Positions 8,352 through 17,912 of a stretch of 64,000 nt of DNA are shown piece by piece (within the stretch, counting starts at the first letter, position 1; each line of letters opens with the position of its first letter). Origin of the DNA: Nonlabens sp. Hel1_33_55 (lineage in GTDB: Bacteria; Bacteroidota; Bacteroidia; Flavobacteriales; Flavobacteriaceae); assembly GCF_900101765.1 (NCBI RefSeq), contig NZ_LT627735.1, positions 2,325,501-2,389,500 on the forward strand, in the 5' to 3' direction. Both the position numbers and the translations under genes were made by a program. A model generated the notes under the pieces. That model saw nothing but the letters and a program-made list of their open reading frames with translations. It searched no databases and had not been told where the DNA came from.

Positions 8352-9356
8352 TTATAGATTGACAGCAGGACAGTTACAACTCCAGCGATCCTTAGTACAT
8401 AAGAAATCGATCCCAAGAGTGATCTGGTGGAAACCACCACTGGCAAATTGCACATCACCGAATTGCTGGCTGTAGGTATATCCAACGGTGAAACTGTCAA
8501 ACTTGGCTCCAATAAATGGTGACAACAAAGAAAGGTTTTGTTGCTGGATATCAGTTCCATCCTGAAATTCTGCACCTTCAAAACTTTGACGGTAAGAAAG
8601 ACCCATGTAAAGCGTGGTTCCTTCATTCAGGTCATAAAATGCTTTTGCATTAAGGTCTACGAATTGCTCCTTAGTACGGTCTGTACGCTGGTACAATACA
8701 GATGGCTCAAACTGCCAGTCAGACTTGCGCGGCGCGATTAGGTAACCAGCGTTCACAACGTAGCGCAGCTGATTTGTACTTTCAAAACCTTCAGAGTAGA
8801 TCTCGCGGTTTTGGAAAATAGGGTTCTTCAATGTAGCATGGATAAAGAAGTCTTTGTATAAGTAAGACATTCCAAAATCAATATTGAAGTAAGAGTCACT
8901 GACTAAAACACCTGTGATGATCGGGTCAAAATTTGTTCGATCAAAATTAGTTTCATCAAGTCTACTCTGCACCAGACCGACATTTGCTCCAAAGGAAAGT
9001 CTGTTCAAATCTTCATAGCCACCACCTACTTGCAAGTGGTACGCATACGATAAGTAAGCGCCAGTCTGTGAGTGGTAACCATTCTTGTCGTTAAATACAA
9101 TTGCACCTATACCACTATTCTGACCTATGGCAGTATTGAAACTAAGCGTCTGTAAGTTGGGAGCATCTTCCTGATCAAACCACTGTTGTCTTGCTGTAGC
9201 TCTTACCTTACCGCAATTTGCGGCACCTGCCATGGATGGATGTAATAGATATAAATTATCCATCAAGTAATCCTGATATACGGGAATACCTTCCTGAGCG
9301 GCGCTCAAGTTGAAAAAACAGACGAAAGAAAGGAAAAATAAAAAATGCTTCATCAA
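8352..9356 (-). CDS. PorP/SprF family type IX secretion system membrane protein
   Basis: 334 residues with a signal peptide (MKHFLFFLSFVCFFNLSAAQ) followed by EGIPVYQDYLMDNLYLLHPS. This is the classic PorP/SprF opening, in which the family motif reads YxxNxxxxNPA(M/Y)AG and here LHPSMAG. The rest is an outer-membrane beta-barrel pattern with GANVGL, FGMSYLYKDFFIHATLKN and repeated aromatic strands. These proteins partner type IX-secreted adhesins such as SprB and help anchor them, but no adhesin gene is adjacent. It starts at MMK; the second Met (9353) is equally possible. It ends 11 bp upstream of the SpoU gene start. Confidence 0.85.
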   Translation of the reverse strand: MMKHFLFFLSFVCFFNLSAAQEGIPVYQDYLMDNLYLLHPSMAGAANCGKVRATARQQWFDQEDAPNLQTLSFNTAIGQNSGIGAIVFNDKNGYHSQTGAYLSYAYHLQVGGGYEDLNRLSFGANVGLVQSRLDETNFDRTNFDPIITGVLVSDSYFNIDFGMSYLYKDFFIHATLKNPIFQNREIYSEGFESTNQLRYVVNAGYLIAPRKSDWQFEPSVLYQRTDRTKEQFVDLNAKAFYDLNEGTTLYMGLSYRQSFEGAEFQDGTDIQQQNLSLLSPFIGAKFDSFTVGYTYSQQFGDVQFASGGFHQITLGIDFLCTKDRWSCNCPAVNL

Positions 9357-9559
9357 GTAGATTCTGTAGAAATAACGTCACCTAATTGTAATTGTTTCAT
9401 TTCAACCATCACATTTAGGACTCTATTTCTATTGGTTCAAATATATCATATAATGAGAACAAAACTGCATCAGGTACGATCACCCTTGACGATTGTATTT
9501 GACCATTGAGCCATAAATGAATGCATTTGTAATTAACCCTTTTTGACAACAGATGCCAC

Positions 9560-9567
9560 TATCTTTG
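9560..9567 (+). promoter_or_regulatory. Candidate promoter -7 box (TATCTTTG) for nfu
   Basis: TATCTTTG matches TAnnTTTG; TTGAC lies at 9543-9547 as a possible upstream element. The ATG follows 20 bp later. Confidence 0.6.
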
Positions 9568-9587
9568 TAAACAGTAAAAATTAAGCT

Positions 9588-10496
9588 ATGAGTACACATA
9601 CCATTAAAGTTGTTTCCACCTCAAATGAATCCATTGTTAAATTTGAAAGCAATCAGTTTCTTGTAAAGAACCACAGCTACGAGTTTAAAAATATCGATGA
9701 GGCAAAGCCATCGCCGCTGGCACAGCAGTTATTTTATCTGCCGTTTGTGAAAACCGTATATATAGCTCAGAATTTTATCGCGATTGAACGCTACGATATA
9801 GTTGAGTGGAGCGATGTTCAGGATGAAGTGGCGCAACAAATAGAGCAATATCTCAATGGTGACAAACCATTGCTACCTGAAGAAGGTGAAGTCAAAAAGG
9901 TTCCGGTAACTGTTTACGCAGAGGCAACGCCAAATCCTTCGGTTATGAAATATGTGGCCAACAAAAAATTAACGGTAACTACTCAAGAGTTCAAAACGAT
10001 TGAGGATACTGAATCTGGTTCGCTTTCGCGAAAGCTGTACTCCTTTCCTTTTATTAAGGAATTATTTGTCGATGAGAACTACATTTCCGTCACAAAACAT
10101 GATATCGTGGAATGGCCTGAAATTACCAATGAGATTAGATCATTCATTAAAGAATCCATTGAAAACGGAAGTGAAGTAGGTGTTTCAAAATATAGTGCAG
10201 GAACATCTAAAGAAAAAGGTGAGGAAATGAGTTTGCCTAAATTTGAAAACTTAAGCGAGGTTTCCAAAAAGATCGTTGAGATTCTTGATGAATATATCAG
10301 ACCAGCAGTAGCCAGCGATGGCGGTAATATTGCTTTTGAAAGCTACAATGAGGAATCACAGGAAGTGAATGTGATATTACAAGGTGCCTGTAGCGGTTGC
10401 CCTAGTTCTACAATGACTTTAAAAAACGGTATTGAGACCATGCTTAAAGAGATGATTCCCGGTAAGATAGAGCGAGTGATTGCTGTTAATGGGTAG
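9588..10496 (+). CDS. Nfu/NifU-type iron-sulfur cluster carrier
   Basis: 302 residues in three parts. Two tandem Nfu N-terminal-like repeats cover about 5-105 and 105-200; both contain the FxxIxEA/TxSPLxxxLxxxPFxKxxxxxxNxIxI pattern and end near HDIVEW or YDIVEW. The C-terminal NifU domain carries the cluster ligands in GACSGCPSSTMTL (CxxC). It probably carries 4Fe-4S or 2Fe-2S clusters to apo-proteins in the cytoplasm. The double N-terminal repeat is commonly annotated in Flavobacteriia, to my knowledge. A palindrome at 10022-10035 encodes LSRKL inside the second repeat, a place where the first repeat has LAQQL. Confidence 0.85.
   Translation: MSTHTIKVVSTSNESIVKFESNQFLVKNHSYEFKNIDEAKPSPLAQQLFYLPFVKTVYIAQNFIAIERYDIVEWSDVQDEVAQQIEQYLNGDKPLLPEEGEVKKVPVTVYAEATPNPSVMKYVANKKLTVTTQEFKTIEDTESGSLSRKLYSFPFIKELFVDENYISVTKHDIVEWPEITNEIRSFIKESIENGSEVGVSKYSAGTSKEKGEEMSLPKFENLSEVSKKIVEILDEYIRPAVASDGGNIAFESYNEESQEVNVILQGACSGCPSSTMTLKNGIETMLKEMIPGKIERVIAVNG
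10022..10035. repeat. GCTTTCGCGAAAGC palindrome, in nfu
   Basis: Perfect copy read as LSRKL in the second N-terminal repeat. Confidence 0.9.
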
Positions 10497-10557
10497 TTAA
10501 ATGAACTTGCCTTGGCATGATTTATGTTTAATATTCCTATATAAAATTCGAGATATT

Positions 10558-11313
10558 ATGAAAACAAAGATCATACTTTTAACTAGTGTAGCAATTTTAG
10601 GTTCTTTGATACTTCATGCGCAAACAGCGTCAGGTGCAACGACTGGTTTTAGTCAAGGTATAAGTTCCAATGGGGTTCAAGTAGATTTACAAACATTTCA
10701 AAATTCACAGTTGACTTCTAAAGATGCCACCGAACCTGTAGGTGTTGATGGAACTCCTTTCCTTTTTGAAACTTACATGCCTGCAGAAATTTATTTCCTC
10801 AATTCTGATCAGGAGCCAATAAGGTATAATTTGAATTATAATATTTATGCTGACTTGATGAAAATGTCAGATAGCAACGAGGATACTGGCGAAGTCAAGG
10901 CACTTCCTAAAGGAGCAAATTATGAAGTGGTAATGGGCAACAAAAACTTTAGATATATGAGCTTTGAAGCTGATGGCGAAGTTTTTAATAATTATGTAGA
11001 AATTTTAGACGTTTATGAAAATGGCGATGCCTTAGTTTTACGCCGTTCCCAAGAGATTCAACAAGCTCAATCTTCAGGTTCTACTTATTCAACGCCTAAA
11101 AATGCTCGGTTGAAATCAAATGATGTCTTTTATTATATTGACAGGGATGGCTATGCTTTTGAAATGGAAAATCACAAAAGAAAAGTGATGGATGAAATGT
11201 CTGGGGCTGCAGAGAAAAAAGTTAAGAATTACATCAAGGAAAATAATATACGCTTTGATGATGATTTACGAGGGTTGAAAGGTGTTGCTAAATATTATAG
11301 CAGTATCAAATAA
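10558..11313 (+). CDS. Secreted protein of unknown function, paralogue 1 of 3
   Basis: I do not recognise this family. 251 residues from the ATG at 10558; an upstream ATG at 10501 only adds a tail before the signal peptide MKTKIILLTSVAILGSLILH, which ends near AQT. The mature protein shares a pattern with the genes at 11399 and 12509. The shared blocks are VDGTPFLF, LNYNIYADLMKM, YEVVMGNKNFRYMSFE, NYVEILDVYENG, and a strongly conserved end FDDDLRGLKGVAKYY. There is no membrane anchor and no obvious type IX sorting domain. An extracytoplasmic role is inferred. The gene follows nfu by 61 bp. Confidence 0.75.
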   Translation: MKTKIILLTSVAILGSLILHAQTASGATTGFSQGISSNGVQVDLQTFQNSQLTSKDATEPVGVDGTPFLFETYMPAEIYFLNSDQEPIRYNLNYNIYADLMKMSDSNEDTGEVKALPKGANYEVVMGNKNFRYMSFEADGEVFNNYVEILDVYENGDALVLRRSQEIQQAQSSGSTYSTPKNARLKSNDVFYYIDRDGYAFEMENHKRKVMDEMSGAAEKKVKNYIKENNIRFDDDLRGLKGVAKYYSSIK

Positions 11314-11398
11314 GTATTGCTCATCGATATTATTTTATTGTAATAAATATTAACCAGAGGCGGATCATTTGAGGTTCTTTCCATTAAAATAAACAATT

Positions 11399-12127
11399 AT
11401 GAAAAATCTATTAAGTTTAAGTTTTTTGATCCTTTTCGCGAGTTCTCATGAATTAATTGCCCAAGTTTTTACTAAAGGTCAATTTCCCGCTGGCTCAAGA
11501 ACAAACACCATCTGGCACTCGGGAAACAATTTAGGGAATTCAAACTCAACCTTAAAAGAAATTACAGAGCCAGAAAATATTAATGGTTCTCCTTTTCTTT
11601 TTCAAGAAGCTATCAAAGCGCAACTTATATTTAACGATCCTGAAGAAGATGCGATAGAGCTCAATCTCAATTATAATGCTTTTGCAGATTTTATGAAGAT
11701 TGTAGATGATACGAAAGCAAATAATGCGGAAATTGAATTACTGCCAAGAGCATGGAATTTTGATGTGTTAATGGATGGTAAAAGATTCAGATACATAAAT
11801 TTTACTCATAATAAAGAAGAGATCAATTCTTACGTTGAAATATTAGAATCTTTTGAAAATAATAGTTTCTTAGCCTTAAGGAGATCAAAAGAAGTTAGCA
11901 ATCCTAGTTCAAGTCGAAAAAGTTATACCGATGTCAATAACTTTTACCTTATTAATGCAAATGGTATAGCTATAAAACTAGAAAACGATGACAAACGAAT
12001 TCTGAATGATATACCTCAAGATAAAAAGTCAATTCTTTCATCTTTCATTTCAGATAAGAATGTTGAATTTGATGATACTTATCGAGGAGTGAAAGGAGTC
12101 GCTAGATATTACGCAAGTTTGGACTAA
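11399..12127 (+). CDS. Secreted protein of unknown function, paralogue 2 of 3
   Basis: 242 residues with a signal peptide ending near HELIAQ. It shares with its neighbours INGSPFLFQEA, LNLNYNAFADFMKI, FDVLMDGKRFRYINF, SYVEILESFENN and FDDTYRGVKGVARYY. No catalytic motif is visible. The stop is followed by a strong terminator at 12144-12170, so paralogues 1 and 2 may form one unit that ends before the dodecin gene. Confidence 0.75.
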   Translation: MKNLLSLSFLILFASSHELIAQVFTKGQFPAGSRTNTIWHSGNNLGNSNSTLKEITEPENINGSPFLFQEAIKAQLIFNDPEEDAIELNLNYNAFADFMKIVDDTKANNAEIELLPRAWNFDVLMDGKRFRYINFTHNKEEINSYVEILESFENNSFLALRRSKEVSNPSSSRKSYTDVNNFYLINANGIAIKLENDDKRILNDIPQDKKSILSSFISDKNVEFDDTYRGVKGVARYYASLD

Positions 12128-12143
12128 TTATTTTCTATTAAAT

Positions 12144-12171
12144 AAAAAACCTGCCTAAGGCAGGTTTTTTT
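12144..12171 (+). terminator. Strong intrinsic terminator
   Basis: AAAAAACCTGCC (12144-12155), loop TAA, GGCAGGTTTTTT (12159-12170): a perfect 12-bp stem ending in a T run. It works in either direction in principle. Confidence 0.9.
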
Positions 12172-12247
12172 GTAACTTACTGTTAATCATTGCTTATCTA
12201 AGTTTAATTACTTTATCTTAAAGTATAATAATCAAAAATAAAATATC

Positions 12248-12448
12248 ATGGCAGTTTTAAAGGTAATAGAAGTATTAGCAAATAGCGAAAAAAGCTGGGA
12301 AGATGCAGCACAAAAAGCGGTATCTCATGCAGCAAAAAGCGTAAAGAATATTAAGTCTGTATACATTAATGAGCAAAGCGCGCATGTGAAGGACGATAAG
12401 ATAACAGATTACAGAGTTAACGTAAAAATTACCTTTGAAGTAAACTAA
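12248..12448 (+). CDS. Dodecin family flavin-binding protein
   Basis: 66 residues matching dodecin (PF07311): MAVLKVIEVLANSEKSWEDA, the helix AAQKAVSHAAKSV, and strands SVYINEQSAHVKDDKI and YRVNVKITFEV. Dodecins form dodecamers that store or buffer flavins in the cytoplasm. The length is typical. The gene lies between paralogues 2 and 3 of the secreted family, after a terminator, so it probably has its own promoter; the region upstream is AT-rich with no clear TAnnTTTG box. Confidence 0.9.
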   Translation: MAVLKVIEVLANSEKSWEDAAQKAVSHAAKSVKNIKSVYINEQSAHVKDDKITDYRVNVKITFEVN

Positions 12449-12508
12449 GAATTATAACTTCATATTATAAAATAGTACTCTAAATTTATTACTATAAAAT
12501 AATACGAT

Positions 12509-13237
12509 ATGAAAAACATCGAAATCAAAAACATCCTAATATTTACAATGTTGGTATTGTTTTGTCAATCCCAAATTTGCACCGCACAACTATCAACTCC
12601 AATGAATGGCGGTTGGGCGAGCAATATGCATTGGTCAAAAGAGCCTTTGTTGATTCACATTATTGATCCACAAGATATTAAAGGTAATCCGTATCTCTAT
12701 AAAGACTTTCAGAAAGCAATTGTAGTTGAGGGAAGTTCAATGAAAGAAAAAGAATACTCTCTCAATTATAATTTACTCACAGACTTGATGATTTTAGAGT
12801 ACAATGATGTAAATGATATAAAGTATTTAGAACGCTCTGCGCGATATGATATATTAATCGATGGTCGTAGATTTAGATGGATTGAATTTGAGCATGAGAA
12901 AGATAAAATAGAGTCCTATGCAGAGATTTTAGAATCCTATCAAAATGATTCATTTTTGGTGCGATTGCATAAAATTAAGGTTTTGAAACCTGGTGCTTAC
13001 AATGCTAACCGGTTTTCAACATTCAATCAGTATTATTTAATTTATAAAAATGGGAGTTCAATTGAATTAAAAAACAATAAAAAAGAAATAACTGGTGTCA
13101 TGTCTGAAGAATTTTCAGATGAGGTTAAAGATTATATAGATACTAAAAATATAAAATTTGAAAACGATCTTAGAGGTCTCAAAGGAGTTGCGAGGTATTA
13201 CACTGGACTGACTGACGTAAATTACCTCAACGAATGA
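12509..13237 (+). CDS. Secreted protein of unknown function, paralogue 3 of 3
   Basis: 242 residues with a hydrophobic leader ending near ICTAQ. It shares IKGNPYLYKDF, LNYNLLTDLMIL, YDILIDGRRFRWIEFE, SYAEILESYQND and FENDLRGLKGVARYY with the two preceding paralogues. It starts 60 bp after the dodecin stop and may be co-transcribed with it. Its stop is 1 bp from the convergent tsaB stop. Function unknown. Confidence 0.75.
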   Translation: MKNIEIKNILIFTMLVLFCQSQICTAQLSTPMNGGWASNMHWSKEPLLIHIIDPQDIKGNPYLYKDFQKAIVVEGSSMKEKEYSLNYNLLTDLMILEYNDVNDIKYLERSARYDILIDGRRFRWIEFEHEKDKIESYAEILESYQNDSFLVRLHKIKVLKPGAYNANRFSTFNQYYLIYKNGSSIELKNNKKEITGVMSEEFSDEVKDYIDTKNIKFENDLRGLKGVARYYTGLTDVNYLNE

Positions 13238-13238
13238 T

Positions 13239-13925
13239 CTAATTAGATTTAAACTCTTTCAAATAATAAGGTTCAAAATAGGCGATGTCATTAACGACAT
13301 CGCTTTTTTTATAGGCTTGAATAGCTAGGTCGCACATCGTTAAAGCACTTGGCAAACAGTCTATATATATGTTGGTATGATCCTCGTTGAGTTCTTGGAA
13401 CTTATTAGCACCGGAGCCAATAACAGTTACATTTCCTGCGCTTAGAAGCTCATCAAAGCTTTCTTCTTCCAAAATTTTAGCAGAGGTATCTACTGTCTTT
13501 TCCTGATTTTGAAACACGGCGGTATAAACTTCCATCCTACGAGCATCGATCATAGGAATAATTGTATTTGTTGGTTTTGGGACTTGCAAAGTAAGAGACT
13601 GCAAAGTATCTATAGCAATCAATGGTATGTCTAATGCAAAACACAATCCTTTAGCACTAGCAACTCCTATCCGTAATCCTGTATAAGAACCTGGACCTTT
13701 ACTAATCGCTACGGCATTAAGATCTTTTGTGGTTAGTTGATTGCGTTCTAATATTTCTTCTATAAATACATGAAGACGCTCACCATGACCATAAGAGTCA
13801 CTTTGATCCTCTTTGAGATCCAAACAATATTTGATGTTTAATGAGTTTTCAAAACCAGCTTCAAAAGCAGCAAGTGCTACTGAACAATTAGTAGAAGTGG
13901 TTTCCAGACAAAGAATGATAGCCAT
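13239..13925 (-). CDS. tsaB: TsaB, tRNA threonylcarbamoyladenosine synthesis subunit
   Basis: 228 residues. The ASKHA-fold start MAIILCLETTSTNCSVAL and the block AISKGPGSYTGLRIGVASAKGLC are characteristic of TsaB. TsaB is the dimerising partner of TsaD in the t6A37 tRNA modification complex. PMIDARRMEVYTAVF is also a typical TsaB segment. It is the last gene of the minus-strand run that begins at 21115, only 7 bp after the adaptor gene, so an essential housekeeping gene seems to ride on an efflux operon. Confidence 0.9.
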   Translation of the reverse strand: MAIILCLETTSTNCSVALAAFEAGFENSLNIKYCLDLKEDQSDSYGHGERLHVFIEEILERNQLTTKDLNAVAISKGPGSYTGLRIGVASAKGLCFALDIPLIAIDTLQSLTLQVPKPTNTIIPMIDARRMEVYTAVFQNQEKTVDTSAKILEEESFDELLSAGNVTVIGSGANKFQELNEDHTNIYIDCLPSALTMCDLAIQAYKKSDVVNDIAYFEPYYLKEFKSN

Positions 13926-13932
13926 TTAAGAT

Positions 13933-15210
13933 TTATTCAGTCTCTGTAGGTTTTACGGTATCAGTTGTAGTTTTACTGTTAACCGTTTTGCCGCTTTTGA
14001 GCACATCAGTTACGGTGCGATATGGACCCGTGATAACTGTTTCTCCAGATTTTAATCCTGAAGTAATCACGATATTCTTGTCATCCTGAATTCCCGTTTT
14101 TACAACTTTTAATTGTGCTTTTCCGTTTTTTTCTACGAACACACATTCAAATTTTTCTGCATTAGCAGAAACCTCAGTCTTTTTGAAAGAACTGGTGGTA
14201 TCGGTTTTTACTACAATGGCACTAATTGGAACAGCGATAGCATCCTTTCTTTCTTTGGTAATAATATCTACTGTGGCGGTCATTCCTGGTTTGAAAGGGC
14301 TGTAGTTTTCTGGTTTACCTTCAAGTAAATCTTTATAAGAATCTGCGACAATTCTAACCTTTACTTTGAAATTCGTCACTTGATCTGCAGTTAAAGTTCC
14401 TGTCGCTGTGTTTGCAATTTCAGTTACTTGACCTTCAAATTCTTTTTTCAAATAAGCATCAACTTCTACAATAGCCTTATCGCCCACATTTATTTTAACA
14501 ATATCGTTCTCATTAACGTCTACCTCAACTTCCATTTGAGATAGATCTGCTACTCGTAGCAACTCTGTACCTGCCATTTGCTGAGTCCCGACCACACGCT
14601 CTCCTAACTCTACCGCAAGAAGTGAAACTGTACCAGTCATAGGTGCATAAATACTTGTACGACCTAAATTATCGGCTGCTTCATTTACTGTAGCTGCTGC
14701 ACTTTGCACATTAAAATAAGCAGATCTTTCTGATGCTTTGGCGTGATCAAAGTTTGCTAAAGCTGTGTCATATTCGGATTGCGATATCACGCCTTTCTTG
14801 AATAATTGTGAACTACGATCAAAATTGGCTTTTGCTTCGGTGAGGCTGGCTTGAGCCTGTGCATAATTCGATCTAGAATTAGATAAACCTGCTCGCGATC
14901 TATTCACGCTGGATTCTAAAAGATCTGGATTAATCATAACAAGCAATTGACCTTTCTCTACGGCTTCACCTTCCTTGACATTAAGTTCGATGATTTCTCC
15001 TGGAACTTCAGGAGAGATACTTACTTCTATCTCTGGTTTGATCTTACCGGTAGCGCTCACAGTCTCTGTGACGTCCATTTGCTCGACAATCATTGTCTCT
15101 ACCTTAGTGCCTTCATCAGAAGACCCAATCACGCCCAAAAGGTTCAAGGCGACAAATCCAACGACCAGTACTCCAACAATAATAAGTGCTATGAGTAATT
15201 TTCTATTCAT
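13933..15210 (-). CDS. Efflux periplasmic adaptor (HlyD/MacA-like), second copy
   Basis: 425 residues: an N-terminal membrane segment (about 4-26), then a barrel-sandwich (lipoyl-like) half VSISPEVPGEIIELNVKEGE. A coiled-coil hairpin follows (about 100-190), then the second half IYAPMTGTVSLLAVELGERV and beta-barrel domains. It would bridge an inner-membrane permease to a TolC channel. The tail is Thr/Lys-rich. It lies 2 bp from the TolC gene stop and 7 bp from tsaB. It is homologous to, but divergent from, the adaptor at 16715. Confidence 0.87.
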   Translation of the reverse strand: MNRKLLIALIIVGVLVVGFVALNLLGVIGSSDEGTKVETMIVEQMDVTETVSATGKIKPEIEVSISPEVPGEIIELNVKEGEAVEKGQLLVMINPDLLESSVNRSRAGLSNSRSNYAQAQASLTEAKANFDRSSQLFKKGVISQSEYDTALANFDHAKASERSAYFNVQSAAATVNEAADNLGRTSIYAPMTGTVSLLAVELGERVVGTQQMAGTELLRVADLSQMEVEVDVNENDIVKINVGDKAIVEVDAYLKKEFEGQVTEIANTATGTLTADQVTNFKVKVRIVADSYKDLLEGKPENYSPFKPGMTATVDIITKERKDAIAVPISAIVVKTDTTSSFKKTEVSANAEKFECVFVEKNGKAQLKVVKTGIQDDKNIVITSGLKSGETVITGPYRTVTDVLKSGKTVNSKTTTDTVKPTETE

Positions 15211-15212
15211 GT

Positions 15213-16661
15213 TTATAATTTTAATTCGCTAGGATCAATACCAAAATATAGTTCCAGAACCTTCAGTCTAAAGATGTAATCGTATTTAGCTTGATTCAAA
15301 CTAATTACGGAATTGTCGTAACGCAACTTACTCTGACTAAAATCAAAAGCATTTATAAGTCCAACATCATAACGTTCCCTTGCGTATTCATAAGCAAGTT
15401 CCTGTGATTCTAAAGAGGTCTGTGCTGCTTCAAAGGCTCTTTTAGATCCTTGTACATCAACATATGCTTGATACACATTGCTTTCTAAATCTAATCTTGC
15501 CTGCTCTAATTGAAATTCAGCGCGATCAACATTGATCTTGTTACGCTCAATATTAGATCTCGTGCTGAAACCGTTGAGGATAGGGATGTTCAATTGTAGA
15601 CCATAAGAAATACCATCATTTTGATATAATTGATCAAAAAATGGATCAGCACCAGTGATCACTGCCGTTGTGTTAGGAATCTCACTGATTACAGCTTGGC
15701 CAGTTTCCTGAACAACACCTATTTGTTCAATTCTCACTGGATCGTCTGGATCGACAATCTGGGAAAATGATGTAGCATCAGTATATCTCGTGTCGTAGCT
15801 AAAGAATGCAGATATAGTAGGATAATTAGCTGCCTTTGCGATCTGCAAATCTTTCTTTGCTAATTCTACGTCCTGTTCTGCAATGCGCACTTCACTACGA
15901 GTAGCTTCTGCTGCACCAATGATATCATTGACCGGTTTTTCTGCAATTTCCTCATCAATGACCTCAAATTCACTATCGACGATGTCAAAATTCTCGTAGT
16001 CCTTAATGAGCAGTAATTGTGCAAGACTAATCTTACTAATAGTCACCGCATTTTGAGCAAGAATAATTTGCTGCTGTTCTGATGCGTTGGTTGCCTGTAT
16101 TTCCAATAAATCACCACGTGGCAATTGACCGCCATCTACTAGTTGTTGAGTACGATCAATTTGTTCTTTGGTAACAAGGTTTTGGGCAGTAAGGCTTTTT
16201 AGGTTTGCCTTATTATTCAATATTTCCAGATAATTATTTGCAACAAATAAAGAAATATCATCCTTCATCTTATCTAGTCTGTAGCGGCTGGCTAATTGCG
16301 ACATTTTTGCACGCTGCAACTGCTTGACATTTCTCAACCCATCAAAAAGGGTATAACCTACATTGATACGTCCAGAAACTGATAGAAATGTAGTGGTCTG
16401 AGCATTATTGGTTACCGGGTTGAAACTCAATCCAGTATTTTCTGAAATGCTGGAGTTGGCATTCAAGCTAGGAATAAAATTTCCTACTGCGCTTAATTTT
16501 TCAACCTCAGCAGCGTCAATATCCAACTCACTTAACTTTACGGAGATATTGTTTTCAAGTGCATATTGGATGCATTCCTGTAGCGTCCATACTTGAGGTG
16601 TTTGCGCTTTCGCGAAAGCGAAACAACCAAAAACTGCTATGCATAAAAATAAATTCTTCAT
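15213..16661 (-). CDS. TolC family outer-membrane efflux protein
   Basis: 482 residues. The signal peptide ends at AFAKAQ, then WTLQECIQYALENNISVKLS, the typical TolC opening. Two long coiled-coil repeats follow, each with the L-x-A-xx-Y-L or Y-xxx-V pattern. This would be the outer-membrane exit duct for the tripartite ABC pump encoded around it. The 14-bp palindrome at 16606-16619 encodes the last signal-peptide residues AFAKA. Confidence 0.88.
   Translation of the reverse strand: MKNLFLCIAVFGCFAFAKAQTPQVWTLQECIQYALENNISVKLSELDIDAAEVEKLSAVGNFIPSLNANSSISENTGLSFNPVTNNAQTTTFLSVSGRINVGYTLFDGLRNVKQLQRAKMSQLASRYRLDKMKDDISLFVANNYLEILNNKANLKSLTAQNLVTKEQIDRTQQLVDGGQLPRGDLLEIQATNASEQQQIILAQNAVTISKISLAQLLLIKDYENFDIVDSEFEVIDEEIAEKPVNDIIGAAEATRSEVRIAEQDVELAKKDLQIAKAANYPTISAFFSYDTRYTDATSFSQIVDPDDPVRIEQIGVVQETGQAVISEIPNTTAVITGADPFFDQLYQNDGISYGLQLNIPILNGFSTRSNIERNKINVDRAEFQLEQARLDLESNVYQAYVDVQGSKRAFEAAQTSLESQELAYEYARERYDVGLINAFDFSQSKLRYDNSVISLNQAKYDYIFRLKVLELYFGIDPSELKL
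16606..16619. repeat. GCTTTCGCGAAAGC palindrome, in tolC-like gene
   Basis: Perfect copy encoding AFAKA at the signal peptidase site. Confidence 0.9.
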
Positions 16662-16714
16662 AATCTGATAATGTCTATAGGTAGCCGAATAATAGGAATT
16701 GTTACAAGGAAATT

Positions 16715-17884
16715 TTAACCGCCGTAATTTGCAGCAGCAATGGGAGCTTTAAGGGCATTCCACACCTTAACTCGATCTGTCTTATTGATACCATTTTTGA
16801 CTTCTACAAATATTCCATTGCTCAAGCCTAACTCTATTTCACGACGCTCAAACTCCTGATCGCCAGTTTCTACTTCAACAAATGGTTTTTTAGTCTCTGG
16901 ATCGTATTGCACCAATGCTTCCTTGATTGATAGCACATCTGTAACCTTATCGAGTATTATACTCGCATTTGCACTAAGTCCTGCACGTACGAAAGAAGTG
17001 TCCCCAGTATTTTTCAAGGTTCCTTTTATAGCAAACTGGATAGCGCCATTTTCTGCAATTCCCTTGGGAGCTATATAGTCAAGAATAGCATCGAACCTTT
17101 TGTTATCATAGGCTCCAACAGTAATCTCCAATGGCAAACCTTCTTTGATTTTTCCAACTTCAGATTCGTCAACGGTTCCCTCAAAGATCATCTTATTGAC
17201 ATCTGCAATAAGTGCGATGGCTGTTCCTTCATTGAAATTGTTAGCTTCTATAACCTGGTTTCCAACTTTCACTGGTACGTCAAGGACCATTCCTGCAACT
17301 GTAGCTCTTACATTGGTATTAGCATATTCTCCAAGACCTGCCGTGGTTCCTGTACGTATGATATCATAATTCTGACTGGCACCTCTTAAAGCTACTTGCT
17401 CCTGGCTATAACGCTGTCTAGCATTGTTATAGTTGTTTTGAGCTAAATCAAAATCATTTGCAGCAATCACACCTTTGTCAAAAAGTTCTTTTTGTCTGTT
17501 ATATATCGCAGTCTGATTGTCAAAAGCCAGCTTTGCAGTCTCTACAGCATTACGTTGAGAAGCGATGCTGTTCTTGGCACTAGTTAGCGAACTAACATTT
17601 GGAACCACTTTTATATCTGCGATAAGGTCACCTGCCTCAACATATTCTCCAGCTTCTACATGTATCGTTTCTATAACTCCTGAAATGTTAGGTTTTATAT
17701 TAACTTCCTCTTTAGGCACAATACTTCCTGTAGCGACAGTCTCTTTTACAATCGTGCGCTGCTCTGGCATCTCTGTAGAGTATTCTACTGGATCTTCCAG
17801 GTCTTTTACAACGATGTACCATATTCCAGCGATAACTGAGATCACGATAACGGACAGTAGTATGATGGTTCCTTTACGTTTCAT
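16715..17884 (-). CDS. Efflux periplasmic adaptor (HlyD/MacA-like), first copy
   Basis: 389 residues with a membrane segment at about 5-26. Barrel-sandwich half NIKPNISGVIETIHVEAGEY is followed by a coiled-coil hairpin (about 105-175) and a second half with VRATVAGMVLDVPVKVGNQV. A C-terminal beta domain follows. It sits between the second permease (28 bp) and the TolC gene (53 bp). With two adaptors and two permeases but one ATPase and one TolC in the operon, the permeases may form a heterodimer with both adaptors attached. Confidence 0.87.
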   Translation of the reverse strand: MKRKGTIILLSVIVISVIAGIWYIVVKDLEDPVEYSTEMPEQRTIVKETVATGSIVPKEEVNIKPNISGVIETIHVEAGEYVEAGDLIADIKVVPNVSSLTSAKNSIASQRNAVETAKLAFDNQTAIYNRQKELFDKGVIAANDFDLAQNNYNNARQRYSQEQVALRGASQNYDIIRTGTTAGLGEYANTNVRATVAGMVLDVPVKVGNQVIEANNFNEGTAIALIADVNKMIFEGTVDESEVGKIKEGLPLEITVGAYDNKRFDAILDYIAPKGIAENGAIQFAIKGTLKNTGDTSFVRAGLSANASIILDKVTDVLSIKEALVQYDPETKKPFVEVETGDQEFERREIELGLSNGIFVEVKNGINKTDRVKVWNALKAPIAAANYGG

Positions 17885-17912
17885 TCTATATTTAGTTTAG
17901 TCTTCTATTATT

